In this document: positions 23,307 through 32,540 of the stretch, piece by piece
How the letters are laid out: each line of letters opens with the position of its first letter
Numbering within the stretch: the first letter of the stretch is position 1
Assembly (NCBI GenBank): GCA_947561585.1
Contig: CANNZV010001835.1
Location: 62,001-126,000 of the forward strand
Source: Caprella mutica
Lineage: Eukaryota; Arthropoda; Malacostraca; Amphipoda; Caprellidae
Direction of reading: 5' to 3'
Length of the DNA stretch: 64,000 nucleotides
The notes under the pieces: model-generated
Seen by the model: only the letters and a program-made list of their open reading frames with translations
What the model was told of the DNA's origin: nothing
The model's database searches: none
Program-made: the position numbers and the translations under genes

Positions 23307-24164
23307 GTGTTGATCACGGTCGGGTCGGTGAAGGGTTCGCCGGGTGCGACAACGTTTGCTGCGTTGTTGGCTCGGATGTGGCCAGCAGAGGGCTACACCG
23401 AACCGGTTCGGATGCTGCTCGAGGCTGACACTGATGGCGCTACTTTGGCGGCGTTGTGGCATCAGAGTTTGGGCACGACGTGGTCACCCGGCCTGGTCGA
23501 GTTCGCATCAGCGGCCCGGGGTGCAGCGTCGATGGTGACAGCGATCGGCGCGGCGTCTCAGCCTGTTGGCGGCAACGTCGAGCTGGTTCCAGGTGTTCCG
23601 ACCCGTGCCACGATGTCGAATGCGTTGAGTTCGTTGAGCGACACCGGACTGGCGGAACTGGCCCGGTTCTCGGGTCTGGTGGTCGCCGATGTCGGGCGTT
23701 ACCGGCCGATCGCTCACGGGTTGGTCCGCCGTTCACAGCTGAGCGTTGTGGTGTGCCGCCCAACGCTTGGCGACGCGCAGCTATTGGCGCCGGTAGTGGC
23801 TGAGTTGAACAACGCTGGCGCTCGGGTCGGGATCGTCACTGTCGGCGATGAGCCGCACGGGCGGGCCGAGATCGCCGAAGCTGCTGGTGTCGATCCGGCA
23901 TTCGCGTGGTCGGTGCTGGTCGATCGCCGCGCTGCGCGGCTTGTTGGTGAACAGGGACCGGGTGGTAAGGCGTTGACGCGGTCCCGGTTGGGCCGTCGTG
24001 TCCGATCCATCGCCACAGAGATCGCCGCGGAGATCGCCGCGGTCACAGCCGGACCGGCGACCGTCGAAGCAGAGCCGGCGACGGTGCGGGCGGTGCGTGA
24101 CCAGCTGGATGAATCAGCTGGGGTGTTGTCGAACTCGTTCGATGAGGTGGTCAACCGTGGCTGA
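23307..24164 (+). CDS. CpaE/TadZ-like protein with degenerate P-loop
   Basis: This 285-residue MinD/ParA-fold protein begins (GTG) with VGSVKGSPGATTFAALLARM, where the P-loop keeps KGxPGxTT but lacks the second Lys. LVVADVGRYRP stands in for Walker B, and SQLSVVVCRPTLGDAQLLAP matches the next strand. TadZ/CpaE proteins localise pilus assembly and are often weak or dead ATPases. It lies between cpaB and tadA. The C-terminus overlaps the tadA start by 8 bases. Confidence 0.8.
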   Translation: MLITVGSVKGSPGATTFAALLARMWPAEGYTEPVRMLLEADTDGATLAALWHQSLGTTWSPGLVEFASAARGAASMVTAIGAASQPVGGNVELVPGVPTRATMSNALSSLSDTGLAELARFSGLVVADVGRYRPIAHGLVRRSQLSVVVCRPTLGDAQLLAPVVAELNNAGARVGIVTVGDEPHGRAEIAEAAGVDPAFAWSVLVDRRAARLVGEQGPGGKALTRSRLGRRVRSIATEIAAEIAAVTAGPATVEAEPATVRAVRDQLDESAGVLSNSFDEVVNRG

Positions 24165-25524
24165 CACCGCGATGAATGGTGCGGCAATGAACGGCGCAGC
24201 TGGGGCGGTGTTGAGCGAGTCCGAACGCAAGGCTGCTGCGCGGCAGATCTCAGCGATGCTGGTCGAGCGGCAGGTCGTGTGGGACAAACAGGTCGAGGCC
24301 CAGTTGGCGTTGCCTCCATCGGAGGACGATTCAGCGGCGTGGCTTGAAGAGCAGTTGCAGGTCGAGATGGATCGGCTGGCAACAGATCGGACCCGCTCGG
24401 GGCTGATGATGCTGTCCGAAGCCGCTGAGGACGATCTCGCTCAGGCAATCCGGGTGCAGCTGTCACCCATGCGTGTGTTGGGTGAGTTGTTGAAGAACCC
24501 GAAGGCGGAGAACATTCTCGCCAACGACTACCGCACAACCTGGATTGTCGAAGCAGGCGGCGTCAAGTATCGAGGCCCGGCACTGGCTGACTCTGAAGAG
24601 GAGTTCTGTGAGCTGCTGCGCATGATCGGCATCCGGTACGGCCGGTCTGAGCGTCGCTTCGACGCGGCGAACCCGATCTTGGATGTGCAGTTGCCGGGCG
24701 GGCACCGGTTGAACGCCATGATGGACATCTCGGGTCCGGCGTGCGCGTCGATCCGTCGGCATGGTCACATCGCGGTCAGCCTTGACGATCTGGTCAGCTA
24801 CGGCACCATGGACCACGGGTTGGCTGCGTTCTTGGCTGCGGCGACCCGCCGACCCGAACCGGCGAACATTCTGATCGCTGGGGGCACCAACGCCGGCAAG
24901 ACCACGCTGTTGCGTGCGTTGGTCGACACCATTGCCGACCACAATCCCGACGACCGGATTCTGACTGTCGAGGACAACTTGGAGTTGATGCTCCGCTCGA
25001 ACCCGAAGCTTCGCGACGTGATCGAGATGGAATCACGGCGCCCGAACGTTGAGGGCCAGGGCGAGTTCACCATGGCCGACTGCGTCAAGAATGCGCTGCG
25101 GATGTCGCCAGACCGGGTGATCGTTGGCGAAGTCAGGGGTGGCGAAGTAATAGACATGTTGAACGCGATGTCGACCGGCAACGACGGATCGCTCGGCACG
25201 ATCCACGCCGAGTCGGCCCACACTGCGATCGACAAGGTGGCCCAGTACGGGCACACCGCAGGGCTGGCCGAGGAAGCGACGTACTCCTACTTGCGGGGTG
25301 CGGTGAATCTGATCGTGCACATCAAGATGCTCGCCACCGGAGAGCGAGCGATCACCAGCGTGCTCGAGATCACCGGAGCAAAGACCGACGACGGCGGCGT
25401 GCAGACCTTGCAGTTGTGGGCACCGGACGAGACCGGCCGGGCGGCACGCACTGGGGTCCAACCAACCGAACGGTTGAAGACCCGGCTGCGGGGCGGCGGG
25501 TTCGACGTTGGGGGTTCATGGTGA
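24157..25524 (+). CDS. tadA: Pilus assembly ATPase TadA/CpaF (secretion ATPase family)
   Basis: GTG 24157 (GAGG upstream) overlaps the previous gene and gives 455 residues. Core motifs are Walker A GGTNAGKTTLLRAL (near residue 248), Asp box ILTVEDNLEL, the Arg-rich segment, Walker B VIVGEVRGGEVIDMLNAMST and His box GTIHAESAHTAI. The N-terminal part (ILANDYRTTWIVEAGGVKYR ... LDVQLPGGHRLNAMMD) is the CpaF N-domain. It powers Flp pilus extension and retraction with TadB/TadC. Intact. Confidence 0.95.
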   Translation: MADTAMNGAAMNGAAGAVLSESERKAAARQISAMLVERQVVWDKQVEAQLALPPSEDDSAAWLEEQLQVEMDRLATDRTRSGLMMLSEAAEDDLAQAIRVQLSPMRVLGELLKNPKAENILANDYRTTWIVEAGGVKYRGPALADSEEEFCELLRMIGIRYGRSERRFDAANPILDVQLPGGHRLNAMMDISGPACASIRRHGHIAVSLDDLVSYGTMDHGLAAFLAAATRRPEPANILIAGGTNAGKTTLLRALVDTIADHNPDDRILTVEDNLELMLRSNPKLRDVIEMESRRPNVEGQGEFTMADCVKNALRMSPDRVIVGEVRGGEVIDMLNAMSTGNDGSLGTIHAESAHTAIDKVAQYGHTAGLAEEATYSYLRGAVNLIVHIKMLATGERAITSVLEITGAKTDDGGVQTLQLWAPDETGRAARTGVQPTERLKTRLRGGGFDVGGSW

Positions 25525-26411
25525 ACACTCTCGTTGGCGCATTCGCTGGAGCGGTCGGCGGGTTCGGCCTGTTCTTGTTCATCCAAGGCTGGCGAGGCGC
25601 CCTGTCGAACCCAGCCCCGCTTTCGAAACAAGCATCGAGGGCTACGGCTGGGGACAGCACCGAGGGTCTGAACCGCCGCATCGGCGTCGCTTTGGTGATC
25701 GGGCTTGTGGTGTGGTTCGCCACCGCCTGGCCAGTGGGCACCATGCTCGCTGTCGCGGCTGGCTGGTGGGGCCCTCAGATCGTCGGCGACCGCCGCAAGC
25801 GAACCAACCAGATCCTGCGTACTGAGGCGATTGCGTCCTGGACCGAACAGCTCCGCGATGTGGTGTCTGCTTCAGCCGGGATCAGCGAAGCACTGGTCTC
25901 TACCGCTCGGGTGGCGCCGGCTGCGATCCGGCCCGAAGTCCAAGACCTTGCCCGACGGCTGCGACGCGACAACCCCGACTCAGCATTGGCCGCATTCGCT
26001 GCGGACGTCGATGACGCCACGGCTGACCAGGTCGTCATCGCGCTGCGTTTGTCGATGGCAGAACGAGGCGAGCGACTGTCAGAAATCCTGTCCGCAATCG
26101 CCCAAGCCGCCAGGGAGCAAGCATCAGCAGCCCGAAACATCGAGGCGGCACGCTCGAAGCTGTGGCGCCAGGCCGCAACCGTGACCATCGTAATGTTCAG
26201 CGTGTTCGGCATCTTGTTGTTGTTCCAACGCGACTACCTCGACGCCTACGACACCGCCGGTGGCCAAGTCACCATTGGCGTCATCGGCATGCTGTGGGGG
26301 ACATCGCTTCGCATGATGGTCCGCCTCGCGCAAGGAACCGAGCCCGCCCGCATCCTCAACGCTGGTGAGTCCCAGCGCGACACGGCTGGGTCGATTGCGG
26401 GGGCGTGGTGA
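25518..26411 (+). CDS. tadB: TadB-like inner-membrane platform protein
   Basis: ATG 25518 overlaps the tadA end. The 297-residue T2SSF-domain protein has helices near the start (LVGAFAGAVGGFGLFLFIQG), at about residues 65-100 (GVALVIGLVVWFATAWPVGT) and two at the end (ATVTIVMFSVFGILLLFQ; VTIGVIGMLWGTSLRMMV). The cytoplasmic GspF-like domain lies between (LRDVVSASAGISEALVSTAR ... LRLSMAERGERLSEILSAIA). It forms the pilus platform with TadC, whose GTG overlaps its stop. Confidence 0.88.
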   Translation: MVNTLVGAFAGAVGGFGLFLFIQGWRGALSNPAPLSKQASRATAGDSTEGLNRRIGVALVIGLVVWFATAWPVGTMLAVAAGWWGPQIVGDRRKRTNQILRTEAIASWTEQLRDVVSASAGISEALVSTARVAPAAIRPEVQDLARRLRRDNPDSALAAFAADVDDATADQVVIALRLSMAERGERLSEILSAIAQAAREQASAARNIEAARSKLWRQAATVTIVMFSVFGILLLFQRDYLDAYDTAGGQVTIGVIGMLWGTSLRMMVRLAQGTEPARILNAGESQRDTAGSIAGAW

Positions 26412-27289
26412 GTACCGGGTTGTTTGTGCCGCTGCTGTTGGGCATGACCGCTGGCGGGGGGTTGTGGTTGTTGCTGACCGGACTGCGGCCAAGGCCCCGG
26501 CCGTTGACGGTTCTGATCGCTGAACTCGACGAACCGTATGTGCCGGTCCCGTTATCGGGCGTGGACTCGATGTTCGGCCGGGTGTTGGCCTCAGTGTCAA
26601 CCACCGCCACCCGCGAGCTTCACCAAGATCTTGCGGTACTGAATCGCACGCTGGCTGATCACACCAAAGCCAAACTCCAGAACGCCCTCACCTTCGCCGC
26701 GTTCGCGTTCTTGGCTTATGTGGTGTTCACCATTGCTGCGGGGGTCTTCGTGTCACCCGCCCTGCTCGGCCTCGGCGTGGTGGGATTCGGCGCCGCTGGC
26801 TGGATCGTGACCGATCGGGTCACCCGCAAACGAGCCGCCGCTCGCCGGGTCCAGATCCGCTCCACGCTCGTCACCTACCTGCAGCTGGTGTCAACAATGC
26901 TCGCCGGCGGTGCCGGCACCAACGAAGCACTCCTCGCGGTGTCACGGGTCGGCAAAGGCCCAGGATTCGACGAGATCAGCGAAGCCCTGACCGAAGCCAG
27001 GGTCCGGGGCGTATCGCCTTGGGCGGTATTCGCCCAACTCGCCGACCGTAAAGGCCTGATCGAACTCGACGAACTCGCCGCCGCTGTGGAATTGGCGGGC
27101 ACCTCCGGTGCTCGCATCCGCACGTCGTTGCTGACCAAAGCGACCTCGATGCGGCACGCAGAACTCGCCCAAACCCAAGCAGACGCCGCCGCGGCGTCAG
27201 AGTCAATGGGCGTACCAGTCGGGGTCATGTTGTTGGGGTTTGTCGTGGCGATCGGGTTCCCGGCGTTCATGGCAATTCTCTCCATCTGA
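26405..27289 (+). CDS. tadC: TadC-like inner-membrane platform protein
   Basis: The start is GTG 26405 or GTG 26408 (both overlap the tadB end); about 294 residues. It has a T2SSF domain with N-terminal helix (LFVPLLLGMTAGGGLWLLLT), a central helix pair (TFAAFAFLAYVVFTIAAGVF; ALLGLGVVGFGAAGWIVTDR) and a C-terminal helix (VPVGVMLLGFVVAIGFPAFM). The cytoplasmic part reads TYLQLVSTMLAGGAGTNEAL and LDELAAAVELAGTSGARIRT, as in TadC. It completes the ATPase/platform core of the pilus. Confidence 0.88.
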   Translation: MVSTGLFVPLLLGMTAGGGLWLLLTGLRPRPRPLTVLIAELDEPYVPVPLSGVDSMFGRVLASVSTTATRELHQDLAVLNRTLADHTKAKLQNALTFAAFAFLAYVVFTIAAGVFVSPALLGLGVVGFGAAGWIVTDRVTRKRAAARRVQIRSTLVTYLQLVSTMLAGGAGTNEALLAVSRVGKGPGFDEISEALTEARVRGVSPWAVFAQLADRKGLIELDELAAAVELAGTSGARIRTSLLTKATSMRHAELAQTQADAAAASESMGVPVGVMLLGFVVAIGFPAFMAILSI

Positions 27290-27351
27290 CCCTCGAAGCA
27301 AACAAGCAAGTCACCAACAACACCGTCAAACACAACATCAAGGGGTAAGAG

Positions 27352-27570
27352 ATGAACACCATCAACAACCAGATCACCACCGCGACCCTCCGGGCGTGGA
27401 TCGCGTTCGGGAACACCCGCCGCCGTCTCGCCGCTGAGGAGCGAGGCGAAGTGTCCTCGTCACTGGTCTGGGTCGCCGGATTCGTCCTGGCCGCCATCGC
27501 GATCATTGGAATCCTCTACACCAAGCTCAACACCGCCGCTGAAGGCATCGACGTCGACCCCGGCGTCTAA
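27352..27570 (+). CDS. Flp-type pilin candidate, 72 residues
   Basis: The short protein has a basic cytoplasmic segment, then ERGEVSSSLVWVAGFVLAAI and IIGILYTKLN. A Gly-Glu immediately before a single hydrophobic helix is the processing motif of type IV/Flp pilins. The RBS AAGGGG precedes ATG 27352. Its position right after tadC and before the TadE-type genes supports major pilin. The leader (about 30 residues) is long for a Flp pilin, but the same ERGE motif recurs in the next three products, suggesting a common peptidase. Confidence 0.7.
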   Translation: MNTINNQITTATLRAWIAFGNTRRRLAAEERGEVSSSLVWVAGFVLAAIAIIGILYTKLNTAAEGIDVDPGV

Positions 27571-27590
27571 CCGTCTCACCCTCACTGCTC

Positions 27591-28094
27591 ATGCCCACGG
27601 TCCGCCAGCTCATTCCCCACCGGGTTCGTCGTCTCACCTCGAGATGGCTGGTGTTGGCGGATTCAACGCGGTCCGGTGCCCTAACGCCGGCGAACAAGCC
27701 CCGCCCCCTCACCAGGTTGTTGAACGATGAGCGGGGTGAGGTCTCCTCTGCGGTGATTCTCACCCCGATCGTCATGTTCACCTTCATGCTGTGCGTCCAA
27801 GGCGCGCTGGTGTTCCATGCCCGCACGCTGGTCCAAACCGCAGCCCAAGACGCTGCGAGGGCAACTCAAGTAGAAACCGGAACAATCGCAGACGGCCAAG
27901 CCGCCGCCCACCAATGGGTGACCGAAGGCGGCCTCCTACGTGGCGTGAATGTGACGATCACCCGCGGTGCGACCCAAGTCAATGTGACCGTCAGCTCCGG
28001 TGTGCAATCACTTGTTCCCTTCTGGGACCCGACGGTGACTGCAACGGTTGAAGGCCCGGTTGAAGTGTTCCGGCCCGAAGGCGAACGAACATGA
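27591..28094 (+). CDS. TadE-like pseudopilin
   Basis: This 167-residue protein has a basic N-terminus, DERGEVSSAVILTPIVMFTF followed by MLCVQGALVFHARTLVQTAA (TadE-type helix preceded by GE) and a beta-rich periplasmic domain (GVNVTITRGATQVNVTVSSG). TadE/TadF proteins are minor pseudopilins of the Tad system. It starts 20 bases after the pilin stop and overlaps the next gene by ATGA. Confidence 0.78.
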   Translation: MPTVRQLIPHRVRRLTSRWLVLADSTRSGALTPANKPRPLTRLLNDERGEVSSAVILTPIVMFTFMLCVQGALVFHARTLVQTAAQDAARATQVETGTIADGQAAAHQWVTEGGLLRGVNVTITRGATQVNVTVSSGVQSLVPFWDPTVTATVEGPVEVFRPEGERT

Positions 28095-28522
28095 ACCGCC
28101 TGGCGACATTGCGGACTGATCAGCGGGGCGAAGCTGCGACCACGGTCATCTTGATGATGCCGATCTTCTTCATCCTGTTGTGGTTCGCGGTGTTCACCGG
28201 CCGAATGGTCAACACCCAACAAGAAGTCCACTCCGCCTCGCATGACGGTGCCAGAGCCGCCTCTGTCCAGGGCACCGCCGGAAGCGCCACAGCGGTCGCG
28301 ACCGCCGCAGTCCAAGAGTCCCTTCGCGGTGCCGGGCTGGCATGTCAGAACCTCACCGTCGATGTGAACACCACCGCATTCGAAGCCGGCGGCAGAGTCG
28401 AAGTGACCGTGACGTGTGAGGTCAACATCAACGACGTCACCTCGGTATGGACACCTGGCTCGAAGACCTTTGTCGAGTCCTCGACCGCGTTCATCGACAC
28501 CTTCCGAGGAGGCGACCAATGA
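28091..28522 (+). CDS. Second TadE/TadF-like pseudopilin
   Basis: The 143-residue protein reads DQRGEAATTVILMMPIFFIL, then LWFAVFTGRMVNTQQEVHSA and SHDGARAASV, a TadE helix with a GE processing motif followed by the typical ARAAS helix. The periplasmic part has two cysteines (LACQNLTVDV, VTVTCEVNIN). The ATG overlaps the previous stop and its own stop overlaps the next start. Minor pilin subunit by family and context. Confidence 0.78.
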   Translation: MNRLATLRTDQRGEAATTVILMMPIFFILLWFAVFTGRMVNTQQEVHSASHDGARAASVQGTAGSATAVATAAVQESLRGAGLACQNLTVDVNTTAFEAGGRVEVTVTCEVNINDVTSVWTPGSKTFVESSTAFIDTFRGGDQ

Positions 28523-28962
28523 CAAACAGCGAGCGGACCCAGCAACGAATACATCGTCGGTTCAGCACAGATGAGCGAGGCGAATTCCTCGCCTCGATGC
28601 TCGTCCTGATTGTCGGTGTGTTGTTGGTAATTGGTTTCACGGTCGACGCTGGCCGGTTGCTGGCCGCCCGCCGCGATCTCAACGACACCGCTTCCCAAGC
28701 AGCGATCGCTGGCGCACAACAAGTCGACGGCCAAGCGGTTCTTGATGGTCGAGCTGAGCTTGGACCCGAAGCCATCGTGGCCGCCAACGCCTACCTCGCC
28801 GCCGAAGGTGTCACAGGCTCAGCCAGCGTGGTCGGCGACCAGGTCGTGGTCGAAACGACCGGTGAGTACTCACCCATCATGTTCGGCGGGTTCGGCAACC
28901 AAACCGTCACCGGCCAAGGCACCGCCCGGGCCGTGCGCGGTGTCGACGACGCAGAAAGCTGA
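28519..28962 (+). CDS. TadG-like (Flp pilus assembly TadE/G) protein
   Basis: ATG 28519 overlaps the upstream stop (ATGA); 147 residues. It contains TDERGEFLASMLVLIVGVLL then VIGFTVDAGRLLAARRDLND and TASQAAIAGAQQVD, the TadG-like N-terminal pattern in which AGRLLAARR(D/E)L is diagnostic. A small beta domain ends the protein (VVGDQVVVETTGEYSPIMFG). The von Willebrand domain of full-length TadG is absent, as in many actinobacterial versions. Confidence 0.75.
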   Translation: MTNSERTQQRIHRRFSTDERGEFLASMLVLIVGVLLVIGFTVDAGRLLAARRDLNDTASQAAIAGAQQVDGQAVLDGRAELGPEAIVAANAYLAAEGVTGSASVVGDQVVVETTGEYSPIMFGGFGNQTVTGQGTARAVRGVDDAES

Positions 28963-29042
28963 CCACCCCTCATGACCATCCCGCCACCTCTGACTCCAAG
29001 CAACACCCGCACTTCGTGCCCAGCACCGAAAAGGATCCTGTG

Positions 29043-32000
29043 ATGCGCCACATCCGATCATTGCTCTCTCTCACCTCCTCAACCGCCACAACGCTTGCGT
29101 TGCTCGTGGGCCTGCCGTGGGCCCTTGTGGTCTTTGTTGGCAAGCCGTTCCCTGACAGCGTGCCGACCGGTGACGAGATCTCCTGGTATCTCACCAACGG
29201 CCAGCTCCCCGACGCGTTCTGGATCGGGTTGTTGAGCTTGGTGCTCTGGTTCGTTTGGGCCCAGCTCGTCGCCGGGTTCGTGGTGGAGCTCGTCGCCGCA
29301 CTCCGAGGCCTGGAAGCACCATCGATGCCGGGCCTCGGTTTCGCTCAAGGCCTGATGGGCCCGCTCGTGGCCAGAGTCACCATGGCGGTTGGACTGATCG
29401 GCACGTCACCAGGCATCGCAGACGCCGCCACCGCATCGGCTGACCCTCTGGCAGTGCCGATGGCAACGCCAATCGACCTGACTGAAACCGTCGCGACCGA
29501 CTCATTCGCCGACCTGGCAACAACACCCACCGGAGCCAACGCCATGCTGCGGGTTGAGCACGGGGCGAACGGCGTCAACGTTGCGTTCCAGACCATTGCG
29601 TTCGAGACCGACACTCTGACGACCCAAGCTCCAGACACCGCAATGATCGAAGTCGCCCGCCGCGACACCTTCCGGTCACTAGCTCAGACACATCTCGGCT
29701 CGGCGGGGGAGTGGTCAGCGCTACGTGACGCCAACATCGGCCGGGTGATGGTCGATGGGACCACGATCGACGCTTCCACCGTGGTGATCCGAGCCGGCTG
29801 GGAACTCGCCCTACCGAACGGAGCAACAGCACCCGCACAACAGGCCCCGGCCCAGACCGACGAGATCGACCCAACCGCAGCGATGAGTGACGTCGATATC
29901 GCTGAGGTTGCCGGTGACGAAGTCCTGGTTCACGACGGGGACCATTTCTGGGCATTGGCCGAGAGCGCGATGACCGAGGCGTGGGGGAGGCCTCCCACTG
30001 ATGAGGAACTGACTCCGTACTGGGCCGAAATGGTCGAAGCGAACGCCGATCGGTTGTTGCCGCCCGATGATCCGGACTTGATCTACCCGGACCAGACCTT
30101 TGTCGTGCCCGCGGTCCCGGCCAACCCTGACCTCGGACCGTCCGACGCGTTCTCCGCCGACACCCCGCTCGAGGACCGGGTAACCCAAGACGTCGGCCCC
30201 GCACCACAACCTGAACCGGTCGAAGCGCCCCCCGTGTCGGAGGAACCGATCGAAGATGCAGCACCGGTTGCAGCTCCGGTGACGGCTGCGGCCACACGGA
30301 CCGTTGAGGCCAGCGATGGAGCGTCGTCGTTGTTGTCGTCGCAGAACGCAAAGCGGGCGCTGCTCGCCACCGTTGGCGGGTTGACGTTGGCGTTGGCTGG
30401 GATTACAGCGAACCGTCTTCGTCGCCGCCGTCTGAATCGGCAATCACTCGCCGCGCCTGCCCCGATTGATACCCCAGAGATGATCAAGGTCGAGGACCAG
30501 ATCCGCTCGCTGTCCAACGATTCGCAAGAGGCAGCGAACTACCTGGCAGCGTTGAACCCGTGGCTGTCCCACATCCTGTCGCCCGGTGGCAAAGTCCCAG
30601 CGATTGTTGCGATCAAGGCCGGCTCGAATGGGGTGGAGATTCTGCTGGACGATCCAGCAGACCTTGGTGAGAAGTTCGTTCCCATCGGCGACGACGGCAA
30701 GGCATGGCGCCTGACATCAGACATGACCGACAGGATGATGAAACAAGACGCCGGAACAGCGTTCGCGTACAGCCCGATGCTGATCCCAATTGGTGATTCA
30801 CCATCCGGGCCGCTGCTGGTTGATTTCGAACGCCTGGGGGCGTTGAGCATCACCGGACACGCCCCAACACGTGACGGGTTGTTACGCAACGTGATCTGCT
30901 CGGCGTTGGCCACACCATGGTTCACCGACGTCGAGATCGTCGCCATTGGAGTGCCCGGCCTTCACCCCGCGCCTGATTCTGAGATCGTCATTCCCGACGA
31001 CCCCCAGGCCTGGGCAGAACAAGCCGCAGCAGAAGCACACCGCGACGCCAAGCAAGCGTTGCGGTCCCCGTATGAAGACCGGATGGATGGTCTGCTCACC
31101 GACGGGACCGCCCGCCTCGTCGTAGTCGGACCCGGCTTTGCGGGGGTTGCCCAACACCTCGCCCCCGCAGCGGATCTGGCATGGTCACAACTCGCATTGG
31201 TCACCGCCTCGCAGGTGCCATCGGAATACTCCATCGCCGTTGAACCTGACGCCGCGCTGCTTGAGCCTGTGTCATTGCGGTTCGACGTGGACCTGGTCGA
31301 CGACATCGATCTGCGGGCAATCGACGAGTTGTTAACCCAAGCCGAAGCCGAGACAGACGCTGGGGCGACCATGGCACCCATCGGCGTCGTTGACGGCGAA
31401 GCGCCTTCGTTGGCCATAGGCGGGCCGACGGCCATAGCGGCAGCGAAGATCGCCGAGATCAACACCAAGTGCGGGATCGAACTCAAGATCCTCACACCCC
31501 GCCCCTTCGCCGCCCCGGTGGAGCTCACCGACCGGCCCACCGCAATCGCCGCCTATATCGCGTTGCAACCCGGCGTCCCTGCGTCGAAGATCCGCAGCGA
31601 GTTCTGGGCAGATAGTTCCGATCGTGCCCCGGGCAACATGTTCTCCAAGCTGCGACGCGCGCTCGGCACCGCAGATGACGGCACCCGCCGCCTCACCAAA
31701 GCCGACCACATGCGATTCCATGACGTCGGCAACGACTATGACCGCTTCGAACGATTCATCGCCGCAGCCGACACAACCAATGACCCCAGCGACATCGCCG
31801 CCTACCTCGACGCTGCACTGGAACTCATCGAAGGGTTCCCCGGCAAGCACGCGGTGCGCACCAACTGGTGGTGGCTCAGCGAAGCCGGTAGCTGGCTGAC
31901 CAGAATCGAAACCGCCGTCACCGCAGCAGCAGGCCGCCGGGCCCGCCTGGCGCTCCAAGCAGGCGACCCCGTCGGTGCCCGCCACGCGGTGCGCCAAGGA

Positions 32001-32258
32001 CTCAAACTCGCCCCCGAATCTGAAGCGTTGTTGATGCTGTCAATGAACGCCACCAAGCTCATCGCCGGTGACGACGCGCTCGGTGATGAGTTCATGGCTG
32101 CGCTCAACGAGGCCGAGGAATGCGGCTATGACCTCACCCCCGAAGACCCACCGGTTCTACAAGACGCTGATGCAACAGCCCGTGCTTGCCTCCGTCGGTG
32201 GCGGCGTCCCACAAGACGCCGAGGCGAATCAGACCGACGACGATGGGCCGGGTCTTGA
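29043..32258 (+). CDS. Large membrane protein with LysM-like and BTAD-like regions, last gene of the tad operon
   Basis: I chose ATG 29043 (AAAGGAT at 7 bases); 1071 residues. Two to four N-terminal helices are seen (STATTLALLVGLPWALVVFV; FWIGLLSLVLWFVWAQLVAG), then LysM-like segments near residues 195-255 and 290-360 (DTFRSLAQTHLGSAGEWSAL; VHDGDHFWALAESAMTEAWG). A further helix lies near 435 (ALLATVGGLTLALAGITANR), followed by a cytoplasmic half with a winged-helix/BTAD-like end (GVPASKIRSEFWADSSDRAP ... KLRRALG; GDPVGARHAVRQGLKLAPES). LysM-plus-BTAD proteins are known at the end of actinobacterial Tad-like loci; the role is unproven, perhaps coupling wall contact to regulation. The last ~30 residues turn Arg-rich; the +1 frame (PVLASVGGGVPQDAEANQTD) looks more natural, so a late frameshift is possible. 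Confidence 0.75.
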   Translation: MRHIRSLLSLTSSTATTLALLVGLPWALVVFVGKPFPDSVPTGDEISWYLTNGQLPDAFWIGLLSLVLWFVWAQLVAGFVVELVAALRGLEAPSMPGLGFAQGLMGPLVARVTMAVGLIGTSPGIADAATASADPLAVPMATPIDLTETVATDSFADLATTPTGANAMLRVEHGANGVNVAFQTIAFETDTLTTQAPDTAMIEVARRDTFRSLAQTHLGSAGEWSALRDANIGRVMVDGTTIDASTVVIRAGWELALPNGATAPAQQAPAQTDEIDPTAAMSDVDIAEVAGDEVLVHDGDHFWALAESAMTEAWGRPPTDEELTPYWAEMVEANADRLLPPDDPDLIYPDQTFVVPAVPANPDLGPSDAFSADTPLEDRVTQDVGPAPQPEPVEAPPVSEEPIEDAAPVAAPVTAAATRTVEASDGASSLLSSQNAKRALLATVGGLTLALAGITANRLRRRRLNRQSLAAPAPIDTPEMIKVEDQIRSLSNDSQEAANYLAALNPWLSHILSPGGKVPAIVAIKAGSNGVEILLDDPADLGEKFVPIGDDGKAWRLTSDMTDRMMKQDAGTAFAYSPMLIPIGDSPSGPLLVDFERLGALSITGHAPTRDGLLRNVICSALATPWFTDVEIVAIGVPGLHPAPDSEIVIPDDPQAWAEQAAAEAHRDAKQALRSPYEDRMDGLLTDGTARLVVVGPGFAGVAQHLAPAADLAWSQLALVTASQVPSEYSIAVEPDAALLEPVSLRFDVDLVDDIDLRAIDELLTQAEAETDAGATMAPIGVVDGEAPSLAIGGPTAIAAAKIAEINTKCGIELKILTPRPFAAPVELTDRPTAIAAYIALQPGVPASKIRSEFWADSSDRAPGNMFSKLRRALGTADDGTRRLTKADHMRFHDVGNDYDRFERFIAAADTTNDPSDIAAYLDAALELIEGFPGKHAVRTNWWWLSEAGSWLTRIETAVTAAAGRRARLALQAGDPVGARHAVRQGLKLAPESEALLMLSMNATKLIAGDDALGDEFMAALNEAEECGYDLTPEDPPVLQDADATARACLRRWRRPTRRRGESDRRRWAGS

Positions 32259-32270
32259 GGAGAAGGCGAG

Positions 32271-32540
32271 CTAGTCGAGTTCGAGGTCTTCGAGGTCGGC
32301 CAGCAAATCCAGCAGGCCGATCTCGAACGCTGCGGCCAGGCTGAGCAGCGTCTCGAGGCCCGGGTTCGCTTGGCCGCGTTCGATCTCAGAAATTGATGAC
32401 CGGTCACCAATGTCGGCGTTGGCAGCCAACTCACGCTGCAGCCAACCCCGCTCCAGCCGCAGCTCTTTGACCCGTGCGCCGAGCAGTAGCCGCGCTTGGG
32501 TGGATTGAGAACGTTTCCTCACATGACCACCGAACCACAC
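32271..32540 (-). CDS. XRE-family transcriptional regulator, 89 residues
   Basis: The HTH reads ARVKELRLERGWLQRELAAN, then ADIGDRSSISEIERGQANPG and LETLLSLAAAFEI, a textbook Cro/C1 domain in which SSISEIERG is the recognition helix. The acidic tail LLDLLADLEDLELD is unusual. The start is GTG 32540 or GTG 32522; the first gives MWFGGHVRKRS. It converges on the end of the LysM/BTAD gene, 12 bases away. Target unknown; possibly its own promoter in the 410-bp gap that follows. Confidence 0.82.
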   Translation of the reverse strand: MWFGGHVRKRSQSTQARLLLGARVKELRLERGWLQRELAANADIGDRSSISEIERGQANPGLETLLSLAAAFEIGLLDLLADLEDLELD

